Shown here: positions 1-7,060 of the stretch, one piece after another
Layout: each line of letters opens with the position of its first letter
Numbering within the stretch: position 1 is the first letter of the stretch
Source: Candidatus Segatella papionis
GTDB lineage: Bacteria; Bacteroidota; Bacteroidia; Bacteroidales; Bacteroidaceae
DNA length: 8,563 bases
Reading direction: 5' to 3'
Assembly (NCBI GenBank): GCA_002297965.1
Contig: DBLF01000058.1
Span: forward strand, 9,857-18,419
Translations under genes and position numbers: made by a program
The notes under the pieces: model-generated
The model's input: only the letters and a program-made list of their open reading frames with translations
Databases searched by the model: none
Told to the model about the DNA's origin: nothing

Positions 1-584
1 TAAGTCTTGTTGGCAGAACCACCACCCTTGGCAACCATCACGAAACGATACTCGTCGCCCTCTGTTGCCTCGATGTCGATCTGTGCAGGGAGGTTGCAAC
101 GAGTGTTCACCTCATCATACATGTTGAGAGGTGCGTTCTGAGAATAACGGAGGTTGTCCTGTGTGTAAGTGTTATAGACACCACGGCTCAAAGCCTCTTC
201 GTCCTCGAAGTCGGTCCATACACGCTGACCCTTCTCACCGTGGATGATGGCGGTACCTGTATCCTGACAGAATGGGAGGATGCCCTTTACGGCAGTCTCT
301 GCATTGCGGAGGAACTGGAGAGCCACGTACTTGTCGTTCTCAGATGCCTCAGGGTCGGTCAAAATCTTAGCCACCTGAGCGTTGTGCTCACGACGGAGCA
401 TGAACTCTACGTCGTGGAAACCCTGCTGTGCGAGCAAGGTCAATGCTTCCTTAGAAACCTTGAGGATAGTCTTACCCTCAAACTCTGCTGTGCTTACGCC
501 TTCCTTGGTAAGCAAGCGATACTCAGTCTTGTCCTCTCCAAGCTGGAACATTGGAGCGTACTTAAAATCTGGAGTCTTAGCCAT
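1..584 (-). CDS. fumA: Class I fumarate hydratase (Fe-S fumarase), N-terminal part
   Basis: This is the first 194 codons of a class I fumarase; the rest lies beyond the left edge (the family is usually about 540-550 residues). The enzyme interconverts fumarate and malate in the cytoplasm using an oxygen-sensitive 4Fe-4S cluster. In Bacteroidales it serves the reductive branch that leads to fumarate and succinate. Family signatures seen are FCQDTGTAIIHGEKGQRVW at about residues 105-123, where Cys106 matches the first cluster ligand of E. coli FumA, and the CNLPAQIDIEATEGDEY and KGGGSANKT blocks at about 163-194. The start at 584 gives MAKTPDFKYAP, a typical beginning. It has no Shine-Dalgarno sequence and follows a T/A-rich 50-base gap after the M16 gene, so it may be the last gene of a shared transcript. 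The reading frame is intact as far as visible. The family call is very secure; the symbol fumA is used in the class I sense only. Confidence 0.95.
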   Translation of the reverse strand, partial: MAKTPDFKYAPMFQLGEDKTEYRLLTKEGVSTAEFEGKTILKVSKEALTLLAQQGFHDVEFMLRREHNAQVAKILTDPEASENDKYVALQFLRNAETAVKGILPFCQDTGTAIIHGEKGQRVWTDFEDEEALSRGVYNTYTQDNLRYSQNAPLNMYDEVNTRCNLPAQIDIEATEGDEYRFVMVAKGGGSANKT

Positions 585-634
585 AATGTTTTTTGTTCTT
601 TTATTTTAAACTGTTGAAATATTCTTGATAATTT

Positions 635-3541
635 TTAATAACCGAAGATTTCCTCTTGTGAGAGCTTCTTCACTGGCGCAATCTTTTCGAGCGATTTCAT
701 GTCAAGGTTCTTTTCATCACCGAGGATGACCATGCGATAAGGCTTGTTCACCATGTTCTCCTGCTCGAACTTCACGATGTCTTGCAGGGTGAGCTTAGGG
801 AGGGCATAGTAGATGTCCTTGCTCAAATCGTAGTCGAGTCCCAGGTTCTTATAATAGAGGTAAGAGCTGATGACACCAAACTTGGTGGTTCTCGCACTCT
901 GGTAACTCTTGATGAGGCTCTGCTTGGCGAGGTCGAACGCCGCCTGGTTCTGAGGCATCGTATCCACGATTTCCTTAAACACGTTGATGCAGTCCATCAT
1001 CTTGTCGTTCTGTGAGATGATGTGGGTGTAGAAATTCTCAGGCTCGCCCTTGCGAGAAGGGGATGCATAGTAGGCACTGGCATTGTAAGCCAAACCACGG
1101 GTCTCACGAAGTTCCTGGAACACCACGGTGTTCATGCCGCCGCCGAAGTACTCATTGAAAAGTGCCTCTACTGGCGCATACTCAGGCTTCCACTGTTTGC
1201 CCTCGTTGTGATACTGGCGCAGATAGATGTTCTTTGCCTCGTATGGGGCGATGAGAATCTCGGTCTGTGGAGTTTCCTCCAACTTGTATTTCTTGCCCTG
1301 TGGCACTGCGGCGAGTGTCTTTGCCGTCTTGTGCTCCTTGGCGAGGAGCTTGTTGAGCTGAGCCTCGGTGTATGGGCCATAATATAATATGGTGTGCTCG
1401 ATATTGCTCAGTCCGCCTAAGAGGTCGATGTATTCCTGTGGATTCGCCTGCTTGAGGTCGGCGATGCTTGTGGCGTTGCGATATGGATTGTACTTGCCAT
1501 AGCGGCCATAACTCCAGAGATAAGCGAAGTTGGTCTGTTGGTCGGTCTTGGCGTCCTGTCTCGATTTCTCAATTTGTGCCACGTATTGTTCCCAGGTTTC
1601 CTTGTCAGCCTTGGCATTGTGGAGCACGTCCTCCAAGAGTTTGAGTGCGGCAGGAAGATTCTCGTTCAGACCGCTGAGGCTAATCTGAATGTTCTTGTCG
1701 CCTACGCTTACGCCATAGTTGCAAGCCAACTTATAAAAAGCCTTCTTGATGTCGCTCACGCCCATCTTCTTGGTTCCGATGTAGTCGAGATAGTATGCGG
1801 CGTAACTATAGCGAAGGTCATCCTCCTTGCCGAAGTCGTAACGGAATACGAGGTTGAAGAGGCCGTCCTGTGTATTCTGCTTGTAGATGAGCGGAATGTT
1901 CTTGGTGGTCTTGCCCACGGTCAGGTCCTTCTTGAAGTCGAGGAACTGTGGCTCGATAGGGTTTACTTTCGCATTGCGTACCTCCTTCAGGAATGCACTC
2001 TCGTACTCACGGTTGGCTGGGATAGGGGTGATGGCTGGCTTCTCAATCTTCTTCAGAGTCTTGTCCTCGCCCATGCGCTTATAGACGCAAACGAAGTTGT
2101 CGTCGCGGAGATACTTCTGTGCGAACTCCACGATGTCTTTCTTCGTGATTTTGCTCTGGCGTTCTAGCTGGTTAGCCACTTGCTCCCAGTCTTGGTCGTT
2201 GATGAAGGCGTTGCCCATCTGGCTGGCACGATAACTGTTGCTGTCGAGCGCCTTGAAATAATCCAACTTGTTATTGGCGATGATGGCGGACAGGAGGTCG
2301 TCGGAGAATTCTCCACGTCTCAACTTGCCCATCTCTTCGAGAATGAGCGAGCGTACCTCTTCCAGTTTCTGGTCTTTCAGAGGCACACCTTCTACAAGGA
2401 AGGCGGAATAATCATGCAATCCTTCTGAACCGCAATCTGCACCCTGTACCTTCATCTTTTGGTTGAGGTCGATGTCGAAGAGACCTGCCTTTCCGTTGGA
2501 GAGTATTTGCGAGATGAGGTCGAGTACATCGTCCTCACCTTGGTTGGCTCCCTTGAATCGCCAAGCCATCATCACGTTCTCGGCATCCTGACCTACTACC
2601 GAAGTGTCTCTTACGGCTGTAATCTCTGGTTGTGGAGCAAACTCAGGGCGAACGACCTTGTCGCTCTTCTTCCATCCACCGAAGTATTTGTCGATGATGC
2701 CGATGGTCTGGTCTGGGTCGAAGTCGCCTGCCAATACGATAGCCACATTGTTTGGCACATAGTACTGGTGGAAGTAGTTCTGTATGTTGACGATGCTAGG
2801 GTTCTTCAGATGCTCCTGCTCGCCGATGGTGGTCTGAGTTCCGTAAGGGTGGGTAGGGGTGAGAAGCTTCCAGAGGGCAGCCCACTCCTTGTCGCCATCG
2901 CTTGCCATGGTGATGTTCTTCTCCTCATATACGGCTTCCAACTCGGTGTGGAATCCACGAATCACCATATTCTGGAAACGGTCGCTCTGAACCTTCGCCC
3001 AGTTTTCTATCTCGTTGTTCGGGATGTTCTCCACGTAGCAAGTCACGTCGTTGCTGGTATAGGCATTGGAGCCTTCGCTTCCGATGCTCGCCATCAGCTT
3101 GTCGTACTCGTTAGGGATGTTGTACTTGGCGGCAAGCTGAGACACTGAGTCTATCTCGTGATAAGCCTGCTTGCGCTGGGCTGGGTCGGTGAGTTTGCGA
3201 TAAGCCTCGTATCGGCGAGTGATGTCGTCGAGATAAGGTTTTTCCTTCACAGCATCAGTTGTGCCGAAGTGGGTGGTGCCCTTGAACATCAAGTGCTCCA
3301 GGTAGTGCGCCAATCCGGTGGTCTCGGCAGGGTCGTTGCGTGAACCCGTCTTCACGGCGATGTTAGCCTGCAAGCGAGGCTTTTCCTTGTTTACCGACAT
3401 ATATACCTTCAAGCCATTGTCGAGGGTATAGATGCGTGTCTTCATTGCATCGCCTGGAACGGTGGTGTAATGATAATCCTTTGCGGTGGCGTTGAGGCTT
3501 CCCATCAGGATAGCCGCCATCATTACGTACTTTAATTTCAT
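635..3541 (-). CDS. Secreted M16 family zinc metallopeptidase (two-domain, insulinase-like)
   Basis: A 968-residue protein with a type I signal peptide (basic KLK, hydrophobic core, probable cleavage after Ala20, no lipobox), so probably periplasmic. The N-terminal M16 domain has the inverted zinc motif HYLEH (His79, Glu82 catalytic, His83). The third ligand is probably Glu207 in the ELEAVYEE stretch. The M16_C-type region begins near residue 253 with YYVPNNVAIVLAGDFDP. The second half repeats the M16 fold without zinc ligands. It carries the Arg/Tyr substrate-binding region RETRGLAY at 812-819, so both halves of the clamshell are in one chain, as in pitrilysin and PqqL-type proteins. Family members degrade peptides enclosed in the chamber; the substrate here is unknown. 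A roughly 45-residue helical insertion separates His83 from Glu207. It lies 68 bases after the DUF4954-like gene and 50 before fumarase on the same strand. The family is certain, the biological role is not. Confidence 0.94.
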   Translation of the reverse strand: MKLKYVMMAAILMGSLNATAKDYHYTTVPGDAMKTRIYTLDNGLKVYMSVNKEKPRLQANIAVKTGSRNDPAETTGLAHYLEHLMFKGTTHFGTTDAVKEKPYLDDITRRYEAYRKLTDPAQRKQAYHEIDSVSQLAAKYNIPNEYDKLMASIGSEGSNAYTSNDVTCYVENIPNNEIENWAKVQSDRFQNMVIRGFHTELEAVYEEKNITMASDGDKEWAALWKLLTPTHPYGTQTTIGEQEHLKNPSIVNIQNYFHQYYVPNNVAIVLAGDFDPDQTIGIIDKYFGGWKKSDKVVRPEFAPQPEITAVRDTSVVGQDAENVMMAWRFKGANQGEDDVLDLISQILSNGKAGLFDIDLNQKMKVQGADCGSEGLHDYSAFLVEGVPLKDQKLEEVRSLILEEMGKLRRGEFSDDLLSAIIANNKLDYFKALDSNSYRASQMGNAFINDQDWEQVANQLERQSKITKKDIVEFAQKYLRDDNFVCVYKRMGEDKTLKKIEKPAITPIPANREYESAFLKEVRNAKVNPIEPQFLDFKKDLTVGKTTKNIPLIYKQNTQDGLFNLVFRYDFGKEDDLRYSYAAYYLDYIGTKKMGVSDIKKAFYKLACNYGVSVGDKNIQISLSGLNENLPAALKLLEDVLHNAKADKETWEQYVAQIEKSRQDAKTDQQTNFAYLWSYGRYGKYNPYRNATSIADLKQANPQEYIDLLGGLSNIEHTILYYGPYTEAQLNKLLAKEHKTAKTLAAVPQGKKYKLEETPQTEILIAPYEAKNIYLRQYHNEGKQWKPEYAPVEALFNEYFGGGMNTVVFQELRETRGLAYNASAYYASPSRKGEPENFYTHIISQNDKMMDCINVFKEIVDTMPQNQAAFDLAKQSLIKSYQSARTTKFGVISSYLYYKNLGLDYDLSKDIYYALPKLTLQDIVKFEQENMVNKPYRMVILGDEKNLDMKSLEKIAPVKKLSQEEIFGY

Positions 3542-3551
3542 AAATATTTAT

Positions 3552-3581
3552 TTATACACACTTTTGTTATGTTGTGGATAA
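3552..3581. promoter_or_regulatory. Pair of inverted DnaA-box-like 9-mers
   Basis: The 68-base gap between the DUF4954-like gene and the M16 gene contains TTATACACA at 3552-3560 (plus strand) and TTATCCACA on the minus strand at 3581-3573. Both match the TTATNCACA DnaA box, the second exactly the strongest E. coli form. They face each other across 12 bases and are flanked by very AT-rich sequence (3541-3556). DnaA could act here on transcription of the M16 gene, or this could be a minor DnaA-binding locus. Chance occurrence in AT-rich DNA cannot be excluded. Confidence 0.35.
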
Positions 3582-3609
3582 CTTATTTAACCAATAGATA
3601 ATCAGAGCT

Positions 3610-5514
3610 TTAATTCTCATAATCTACCTCTTGGTCGAGGCTGTTCACGAAGTTGCGGAACACTTCTTCCTCCACATCGCCCATGGCGAATTCCTTCTCT
3701 GCATCTTTCTTGATTTCAGCAATCCAAGAGCGGCGAGCCTTGATGTAATCCTCATGAATGCGGTTGGCATCTTCGAGCGTAATCTCAGAGATGTTGTAAT
3801 AGTCGAGAATCATGCGATAGGTCCATGCCCACTGATACTCACGATAGTTGGCATCGATTACTTCGAATCTTTCGATGAGGTCTTGAATGGTCTCGATGGT
3901 ACCATTCTTCAAGTCGCTGATAATGCGCTCTTCCTCGCTCACTGGGAGGAGAAGACCTGAGAGGTCGTCCCAATCGCCCAAGCCTATCTCGTGGGTAGGA
4001 GGTGTGATAGATGGGTCTCGCTTCAATACTCGCTTCAAAACGGCACCCATATAGATGCGCAGGGCGATGTCGTAATACTTGATGCCCTTGTGCAGGGAGG
4101 AAGCTGGTATGATGTACTCGTGGTAGAGGTATTGAGAAACGTTGTCGCCCGTTACCTCTCGAAGGTTTTCCAATATCTTCTTTCCTTTCAGGATTTCGCC
4201 CACAGAGTATGGTGAGAGCCAGTCGAAGTTAACGATGCTCTTGCGATTTTCTTGTGCTCGGAGGTCACGCTTCGGCCATTTCTTGATGTCTCGATACAGA
4301 CCTACGGTCGTGATGTTTCTGCCCGGAATGAGGAACATCTTGTCGCCATCGGCTATCAGGTAGGCAAATGGGATGTTGCGGGTGTCGGGATGGTGCATCA
4401 GTTTGCCAAAGCAAACGGAGAAGGTACCCAGCGTGGCTGGCATCAGAAGGTAGGCACCACTGGCGGTCTTCGAACCACGTTCCAAGATGCCCCAGTGCAT
4501 AGGTCCCATCTTGTAGGCATGGTTGGAGAAGTTGGTGGCTGAGCCGGCATTGTAGAATGAGAACATACCGCCGATGAGGAGACTGCTCTTGTGATGAGAT
4601 GCAGTGAACGGACCGCAGAATGCGGCGCAAGCCTCGCCATTGCTCATGTAACTATTGGCGAAGAAGACAGAAGCCGATGCCGTGAAACCATTGCTCAACT
4701 GACAAGCCTCGCCGATGAAGCAATCTTGTATCTTCACACTGTTGATGACGCTGGAACCTTCAGCGATAATTGAGTTCTCTGCGATGACCCCTGTGCCGAC
4801 ATAGACGTTGCCATGGATGCTGCCCAGCAGGGTGCAGTCGCTGAGGCGGGAAGCTCCGTTTATTTCGCAGAAGTCTTCTATCACGCAGTTGGTGATTTCC
4901 TTGGTGTTGACAATCTTTACATTGTTGCCTATCCGTCCACGTTCAGGAGCCTTGTTGTCGATGTCGGTCTTGATGAGCTGGCGGATTTTTTCCTTCAGTT
5001 CTCGGTCGGAAAAGTGCTTTACCATGAAGGCGGCAAGCTGACTGTTGAGGTCAGAGAAAAGGATGACATTGCCTTCGCCTACCTCATTGAGCACGCTCAC
5101 GAGGTTGCCTTCACCGTATGTTGCCCCCTCGGTGGTCTCCATTGTGGATAGATTGGAGATGTAGCAATCGTCACCGATGGTGTAATTGTTGATGAAGTTG
5201 CCGATGTTCTCGATGAGACAGTCGTCGCCGATGGTCACGTTGCGCAGGGTGGCATTGTTGATGCCTGAGTGCTTCACGAAACCTTGGCTTACCTCGACGT
5301 TCTTGTTGAATGCGCCGATGTTCACCTCGCCGTATAGCATCACACGGTGCATGAAGTTGGGCTTGAAGTCTTCCGATACATTGATGGATGTCCAGTCTTC
5401 AGCCCAGCAACTATTTTGCTTGAGTACCTCGATTTCCTCGGAGGTTAACGGTCTGTAGTCGTTCATTGCTTTGTTGCTTTGAGGGAATTTAAAGAAGTTA
5501 AGGGAAGTTATCAT
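3610..5514 (-). CDS. DUF4954-like left-handed beta-helix (hexapeptide repeat) protein
   Basis: This 634-codon reading frame resembles the DUF4954 family of Bacteroidetes, whose function is not known. After a short N-terminal helix, two runs of imperfect hexapeptide repeats are visible. The first is at about residues 68-155, with units such as VTIGDDCLIEN and YTIGDDCYISN. The second is at about 195-290, with RIGNNVKI, VIEDFCEI, VYVGTGVIAENSIIAEGSSV and FIGEACQL. Such repeats build left-handed beta-helices, as in sugar acyltransferases and nucleotidyltransferases. A charged, conserved-looking block rich in His, Arg and Trp follows (about 331-420, including NHAYKMGPMHWGILERGSKT). The last 200 residues look helical and acidic. 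No signal peptide is seen, so it is probably cytoplasmic. The start is uncertain: Met17 at 5466 (MNDYRPLTSEEIEVL) resembles the usual family start, whereas the ATG at 5514 lies in a hairpin just after a purine-rich run. No nucleotidyltransferase domain is present. A sugar-related role would be inference only. Confidence 0.82.
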   Translation of the reverse strand: MITSLNFFKFPQSNKAMNDYRPLTSEEIEVLKQNSCWAEDWTSINVSEDFKPNFMHRVMLYGEVNIGAFNKNVEVSQGFVKHSGINNATLRNVTIGDDCLIENIGNFINNYTIGDDCYISNLSTMETTEGATYGEGNLVSVLNEVGEGNVILFSDLNSQLAAFMVKHFSDRELKEKIRQLIKTDIDNKAPERGRIGNNVKIVNTKEITNCVIEDFCEINGASRLSDCTLLGSIHGNVYVGTGVIAENSIIAEGSSVINSVKIQDCFIGEACQLSNGFTASASVFFANSYMSNGEACAAFCGPFTASHHKSSLLIGGMFSFYNAGSATNFSNHAYKMGPMHWGILERGSKTASGAYLLMPATLGTFSVCFGKLMHHPDTRNIPFAYLIADGDKMFLIPGRNITTVGLYRDIKKWPKRDLRAQENRKSIVNFDWLSPYSVGEILKGKKILENLREVTGDNVSQYLYHEYIIPASSLHKGIKYYDIALRIYMGAVLKRVLKRDPSITPPTHEIGLGDWDDLSGLLLPVSEEERIISDLKNGTIETIQDLIERFEVIDANYREYQWAWTYRMILDYYNISEITLEDANRIHEDYIKARRSWIAEIKKDAEKEFAMGDVEEEVFRNFVNSLDQEVDYEN

Positions 5515-5520
5515 TCCCTT
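5500..5520 (-). promoter_or_regulatory. Hairpin around the upstream start codon of the DUF4954-like gene
   Basis: A perfect 7-bp inverted repeat (AAGGGAA / TTCCCTT, loop of 7) spans the ATG at 5514. The A of that ATG is the last base of the 5' arm. Upstream is a purine-rich stretch (AAGGGAGAGAAGGGA on the minus strand) that could act as a Shine-Dalgarno. Another pyrimidine copy (TTCCCTC, 5487-5481) could pair with the same purines. No T-run follows, so it is not an intrinsic terminator. It may control initiation, or sit in the leader if the true start is at 5466. Confidence 0.35.
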
Positions 5521-5557
5521 CTCTCCCTTCTCTTAATTTCTTCTAAATTCCAAATTA

Positions 5558-6805
5558 TTATTCGTAGTCCTGGTACAGGAAGTCGTTGTAAGGATACTTC
5601 TGTACGTGAAGTTCTCTCACTTTCTTGTAGAGCACCTCACGGAACTCGTCGATGTTCTCCTTGTTTTTTGCTGAGATGAAGAGACAGTCGTCGTTGAGTT
5701 TCGCCATCCAAGTCTTCTTCAAGTCTTCGAGCGGAATGTTCTCTTTCTGCATCGGGGTGAGGTCGTCTTCCTCTTTCTCCACCCAAGAGTAGTTGTCTAT
5801 CTTGTTGAAGATAATCATCGATGGCTTGTCGGCGCATCCGAGTTCCTTCAGCGTGTTCTCCACTACCTGGATTTGCTCTTCGAAGTCTGGATGGGAAATA
5901 TCCACCACGTGCAAGAGAAGGTCTGCCTCGCGTGTCTCGTCGAGGGTACTCTTGAAGGAGTCCACCAAGTCGGTAGGCAATTTGCGGATGAATCCTACAG
6001 TGTCGGCGAGGAGGAATGGCAGGTTCTCTACCACTACCTTTCTGACAGTGGTGTCGAGGGTGGCGAAGAGTTTGTTCTCGGCGAACACCTCGCTTTTGCT
6101 CAAGAGGTTCATGATGGTGGATTTACCCACGTTAGTATAACCTACGAGTGCCACACGGATCAATCTACCACGGTTTTTGCGCTGGGTGGTCTTCTGCTTG
6201 TCGATTTCGGCGAGGCGTTCTTTGAGGAGGCTCATGCGACCGAGGATGATACGGCGGTCCATCTCCAACTGGGTCTCACCAGGTCCACGAAGACCCACGG
6301 AACCCTTTCCGCCACCTGAGCCGGAACCACCGCCCTGGCGCTCCAAGTGGGTCCAGAGACGCTGGAGTCGAGGGAGCATGTAGCGATATTGTGCCAGCTC
6401 CACCTGTGTCTTGGCGGCTGCAGTCTGGGCACGCATGGCGAAGATGTCGAGGATGAGCGAGGTGCGGTCGAGAATCTTCACTTGCAGTTCCTGCTCGATG
6501 TTGCGTATTTGCTTGGCGGATAGCTCATCGTCGAAGATAACCATACCGATCTCTCGGTCTTCCTCTTCCTCGTCCTTGATATATTGCTTGATTTCCTCCA
6601 GTTTACCCTTACCCACGTAGGTGGTTTGGTTAGGAGCCACCACCTTCTGTGTGAATCGCTTCACGGTGACGGCACCTGCGGTATCGGCGAGGAATTCCAA
6701 CTCGTCGAGATATTCCTTGGTCTTGGCTTCGTCCTGTGTCTTGGTCACGAGACCTACGAGCACAGCGGTTTCCGCCTTGACTTCTGATATTACAAATTCT
6801 TTCAT
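5558..6805 (-). CDS. hflX: GTPase HflX, ribosome-splitting factor
   Basis: A complete 415-residue HflX. HflX is a cytoplasmic GTPase that binds the 50S subunit and, where studied, splits stalled 70S ribosomes after heat or antibiotic stress. The N-terminal HflX domain (about 15-120) includes QTTYVGKGKLEEI (60-72). It is followed by the coiled linker region and the family signature GPGETQLEMDRR (174-185), preceded by a Gly/Ser-rich loop. The G domain has G1 GYTNVGKST (222-230), the G2 region LFATLDTT (246-253), G3 DTVGF (268-272), G4 NKID (334-337) and G5 SAK (378-380). A roughly 30-residue acidic segment lies between G4 and G5. An acidic run DEEEEDRE (78-85) interrupts the N-terminal domain. 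The start at 6805 gives MKEFVISEVKAE. It is the first minus-strand gene after a clear promoter about 90 bases upstream and is followed 43 bases later by the DUF4954-like gene. Length and motifs are normal for the family. Confidence 0.97.
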   Translation of the reverse strand: MKEFVISEVKAETAVLVGLVTKTQDEAKTKEYLDELEFLADTAGAVTVKRFTQKVVAPNQTTYVGKGKLEEIKQYIKDEEEEDREIGMVIFDDELSAKQIRNIEQELQVKILDRTSLILDIFAMRAQTAAAKTQVELAQYRYMLPRLQRLWTHLERQGGGSGSGGGKGSVGLRGPGETQLEMDRRIILGRMSLLKERLAEIDKQKTTQRKNRGRLIRVALVGYTNVGKSTIMNLLSKSEVFAENKLFATLDTTVRKVVVENLPFLLADTVGFIRKLPTDLVDSFKSTLDETREADLLLHVVDISHPDFEEQIQVVENTLKELGCADKPSMIIFNKIDNYSWVEKEEDDLTPMQKENIPLEDLKKTWMAKLNDDCLFISAKNKENIDEFREVLYKKVRELHVQKYPYNDFLYQDYE

Positions 6806-6817
6806 CTAAATTTTTCT

Positions 6818-6830
6818 TTCTACTGTAGAA
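6818..6830. repeat. 13-base palindrome just before the hflX start codon
   Basis: TTCTACTGTAGAA is a perfect odd palindrome (6-base arms around a central T) lying 12 bases before the hflX ATG. In the mRNA it can form a small hairpin close to the ribosome entry region; in DNA it could bind a dimeric regulator. It is short enough to be chance. Confidence 0.25.
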
Positions 6831-6841
6831 TTAAATTATCC

Positions 6842-6868
6842 TTAAAAAGTGCGCTTGGCTAGCATCAT
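6842..6868 (-). CDS. Putative 8-codon leader ORF upstream of hflX
   Basis: Within the predicted hflX leader, ATG ATG CTA GCC AAG CGC ACT TTT TAA encodes MMLAKRTF. It begins about 20 bases after the predicted transcription start and ends 36 bases before the hflX ATG. Its start codons lie in the loop, and its codons 5-7 overlap the 3' arm, of the terminator-like hairpin at 6844-6878, the geometry of a translation-sensing leader peptide. No Shine-Dalgarno is visible, which is usual in this phylum. Eight codons can easily arise by chance, so confidence rests on position, not on coding signal. Confidence 0.28.
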   Translation of the reverse strand: MMLAKRTF

Positions 6869-6878
6869 TCTTGCGCAC
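6844..6878 (-). terminator. Terminator-like hairpin (possible attenuator) in the hflX leader
   Basis: Read on the minus strand, GTGCGC (6878-6873) and GCGCAC (6854-6849) form a perfect GC-rich 6-bp stem with an 18-base loop, followed directly by TTTTT (6848-6844) and AAGG. It lies between the hflX promoter and the hflX ATG, so if it terminates transcription it would act as an attenuator. The stem is short and the loop large, so full termination is unlikely without help. On the plus strand no T-run follows, so it is directional. Confidence 0.35.
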
Positions 6879-6895
6879 GTATTATATAATAGGTG

Positions 6896-6926
6896 CAAAG
6901 ATACAGAAAACAAAGGAAAATACAAA
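6896..6926 (-). promoter_or_regulatory. hflX promoter, Bacteroidetes type
   Basis: On the minus strand, TTTG (6926-6923) is followed after 19 bases by TATCTTTG (6903-6896), matching the Bacteroidetes primary-sigma consensus TTTG-N19-21-TAnnTTTG. The expected start of transcription is near 6890, giving a leader of about 85 bases before the hflX ATG. It may drive the whole minus-strand gene run. Confidence 0.7.
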
Positions 6927-6985
6927 ATTCTAGGCTAAGATTTTAGTTTTTTTGCTAATAACTTCGCACAAGATGCCTAAAACTC

Positions 6986-7019
6986 CAAGTTTTGAGTAAC
7001 TTTTCGGGCGCAAAACTTG
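6986..7019. repeat. 9-bp inverted repeat in the divergent spacer
   Basis: CAAGTTTTG (6986-6994) and CAAAACTTG (7011-7019) are perfect inverted copies separated by 16 bases. Neither strand shows a T-run directly after the hairpin. It lies 60 bases upstream of the hflX -33 element and 42 bases upstream of the plus-strand promoter at 7061, a plausible place for an operator serving either side. No regulator can be named. Confidence 0.35.
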
Positions 7020-7025
7020 CAAACG

Positions 7026-7047
7026 TTTACGTGATTTTTTGCGTAAA
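7026..7047. repeat. Inverted repeat TTTACG-N10-CGTAAA next to the plus-strand promoter
   Basis: Six-base perfect arms (7026-7031 and 7042-7047) are spaced 16 bases centre to centre and end 13 bases before the -33 TTTG at 7061. The position suits a regulator of the candidate small RNA promoter. The arms are short and AT-rich, so chance is a real alternative. Confidence 0.25.
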
Positions 7048-7060
7048 AAAGCATGATTTG

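Noticed and set aside
585..634. Separate promoter for fumarase in the gap after the M16 gene
   Set aside because: No TAnnTTTG with a correctly spaced TTTG is present on the minus strand; only loose AT-rich similarity was found.
1538..3148. Long plus-strand frames (1538-2167 and 2459-3148) opposite the M16 gene
   Set aside because: They are antisense shadows of a well supported coding frame with zinc-peptidase motifs; the translations are hydrophobic/acidic without any family motif.
5142..5150. A further DnaA-box-like TGTGGATAG
   Set aside because: It has a mismatch to the consensus, lies inside the DUF4954-like coding region, and shows that near matches occur by chance here.
6938..6957. CTAA-GATT-TTAG followed by T7 as a plus-strand terminator
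   Set aside because: The stem is only four AT-rich pairs and no plus-strand transcript is predicted to reach it.
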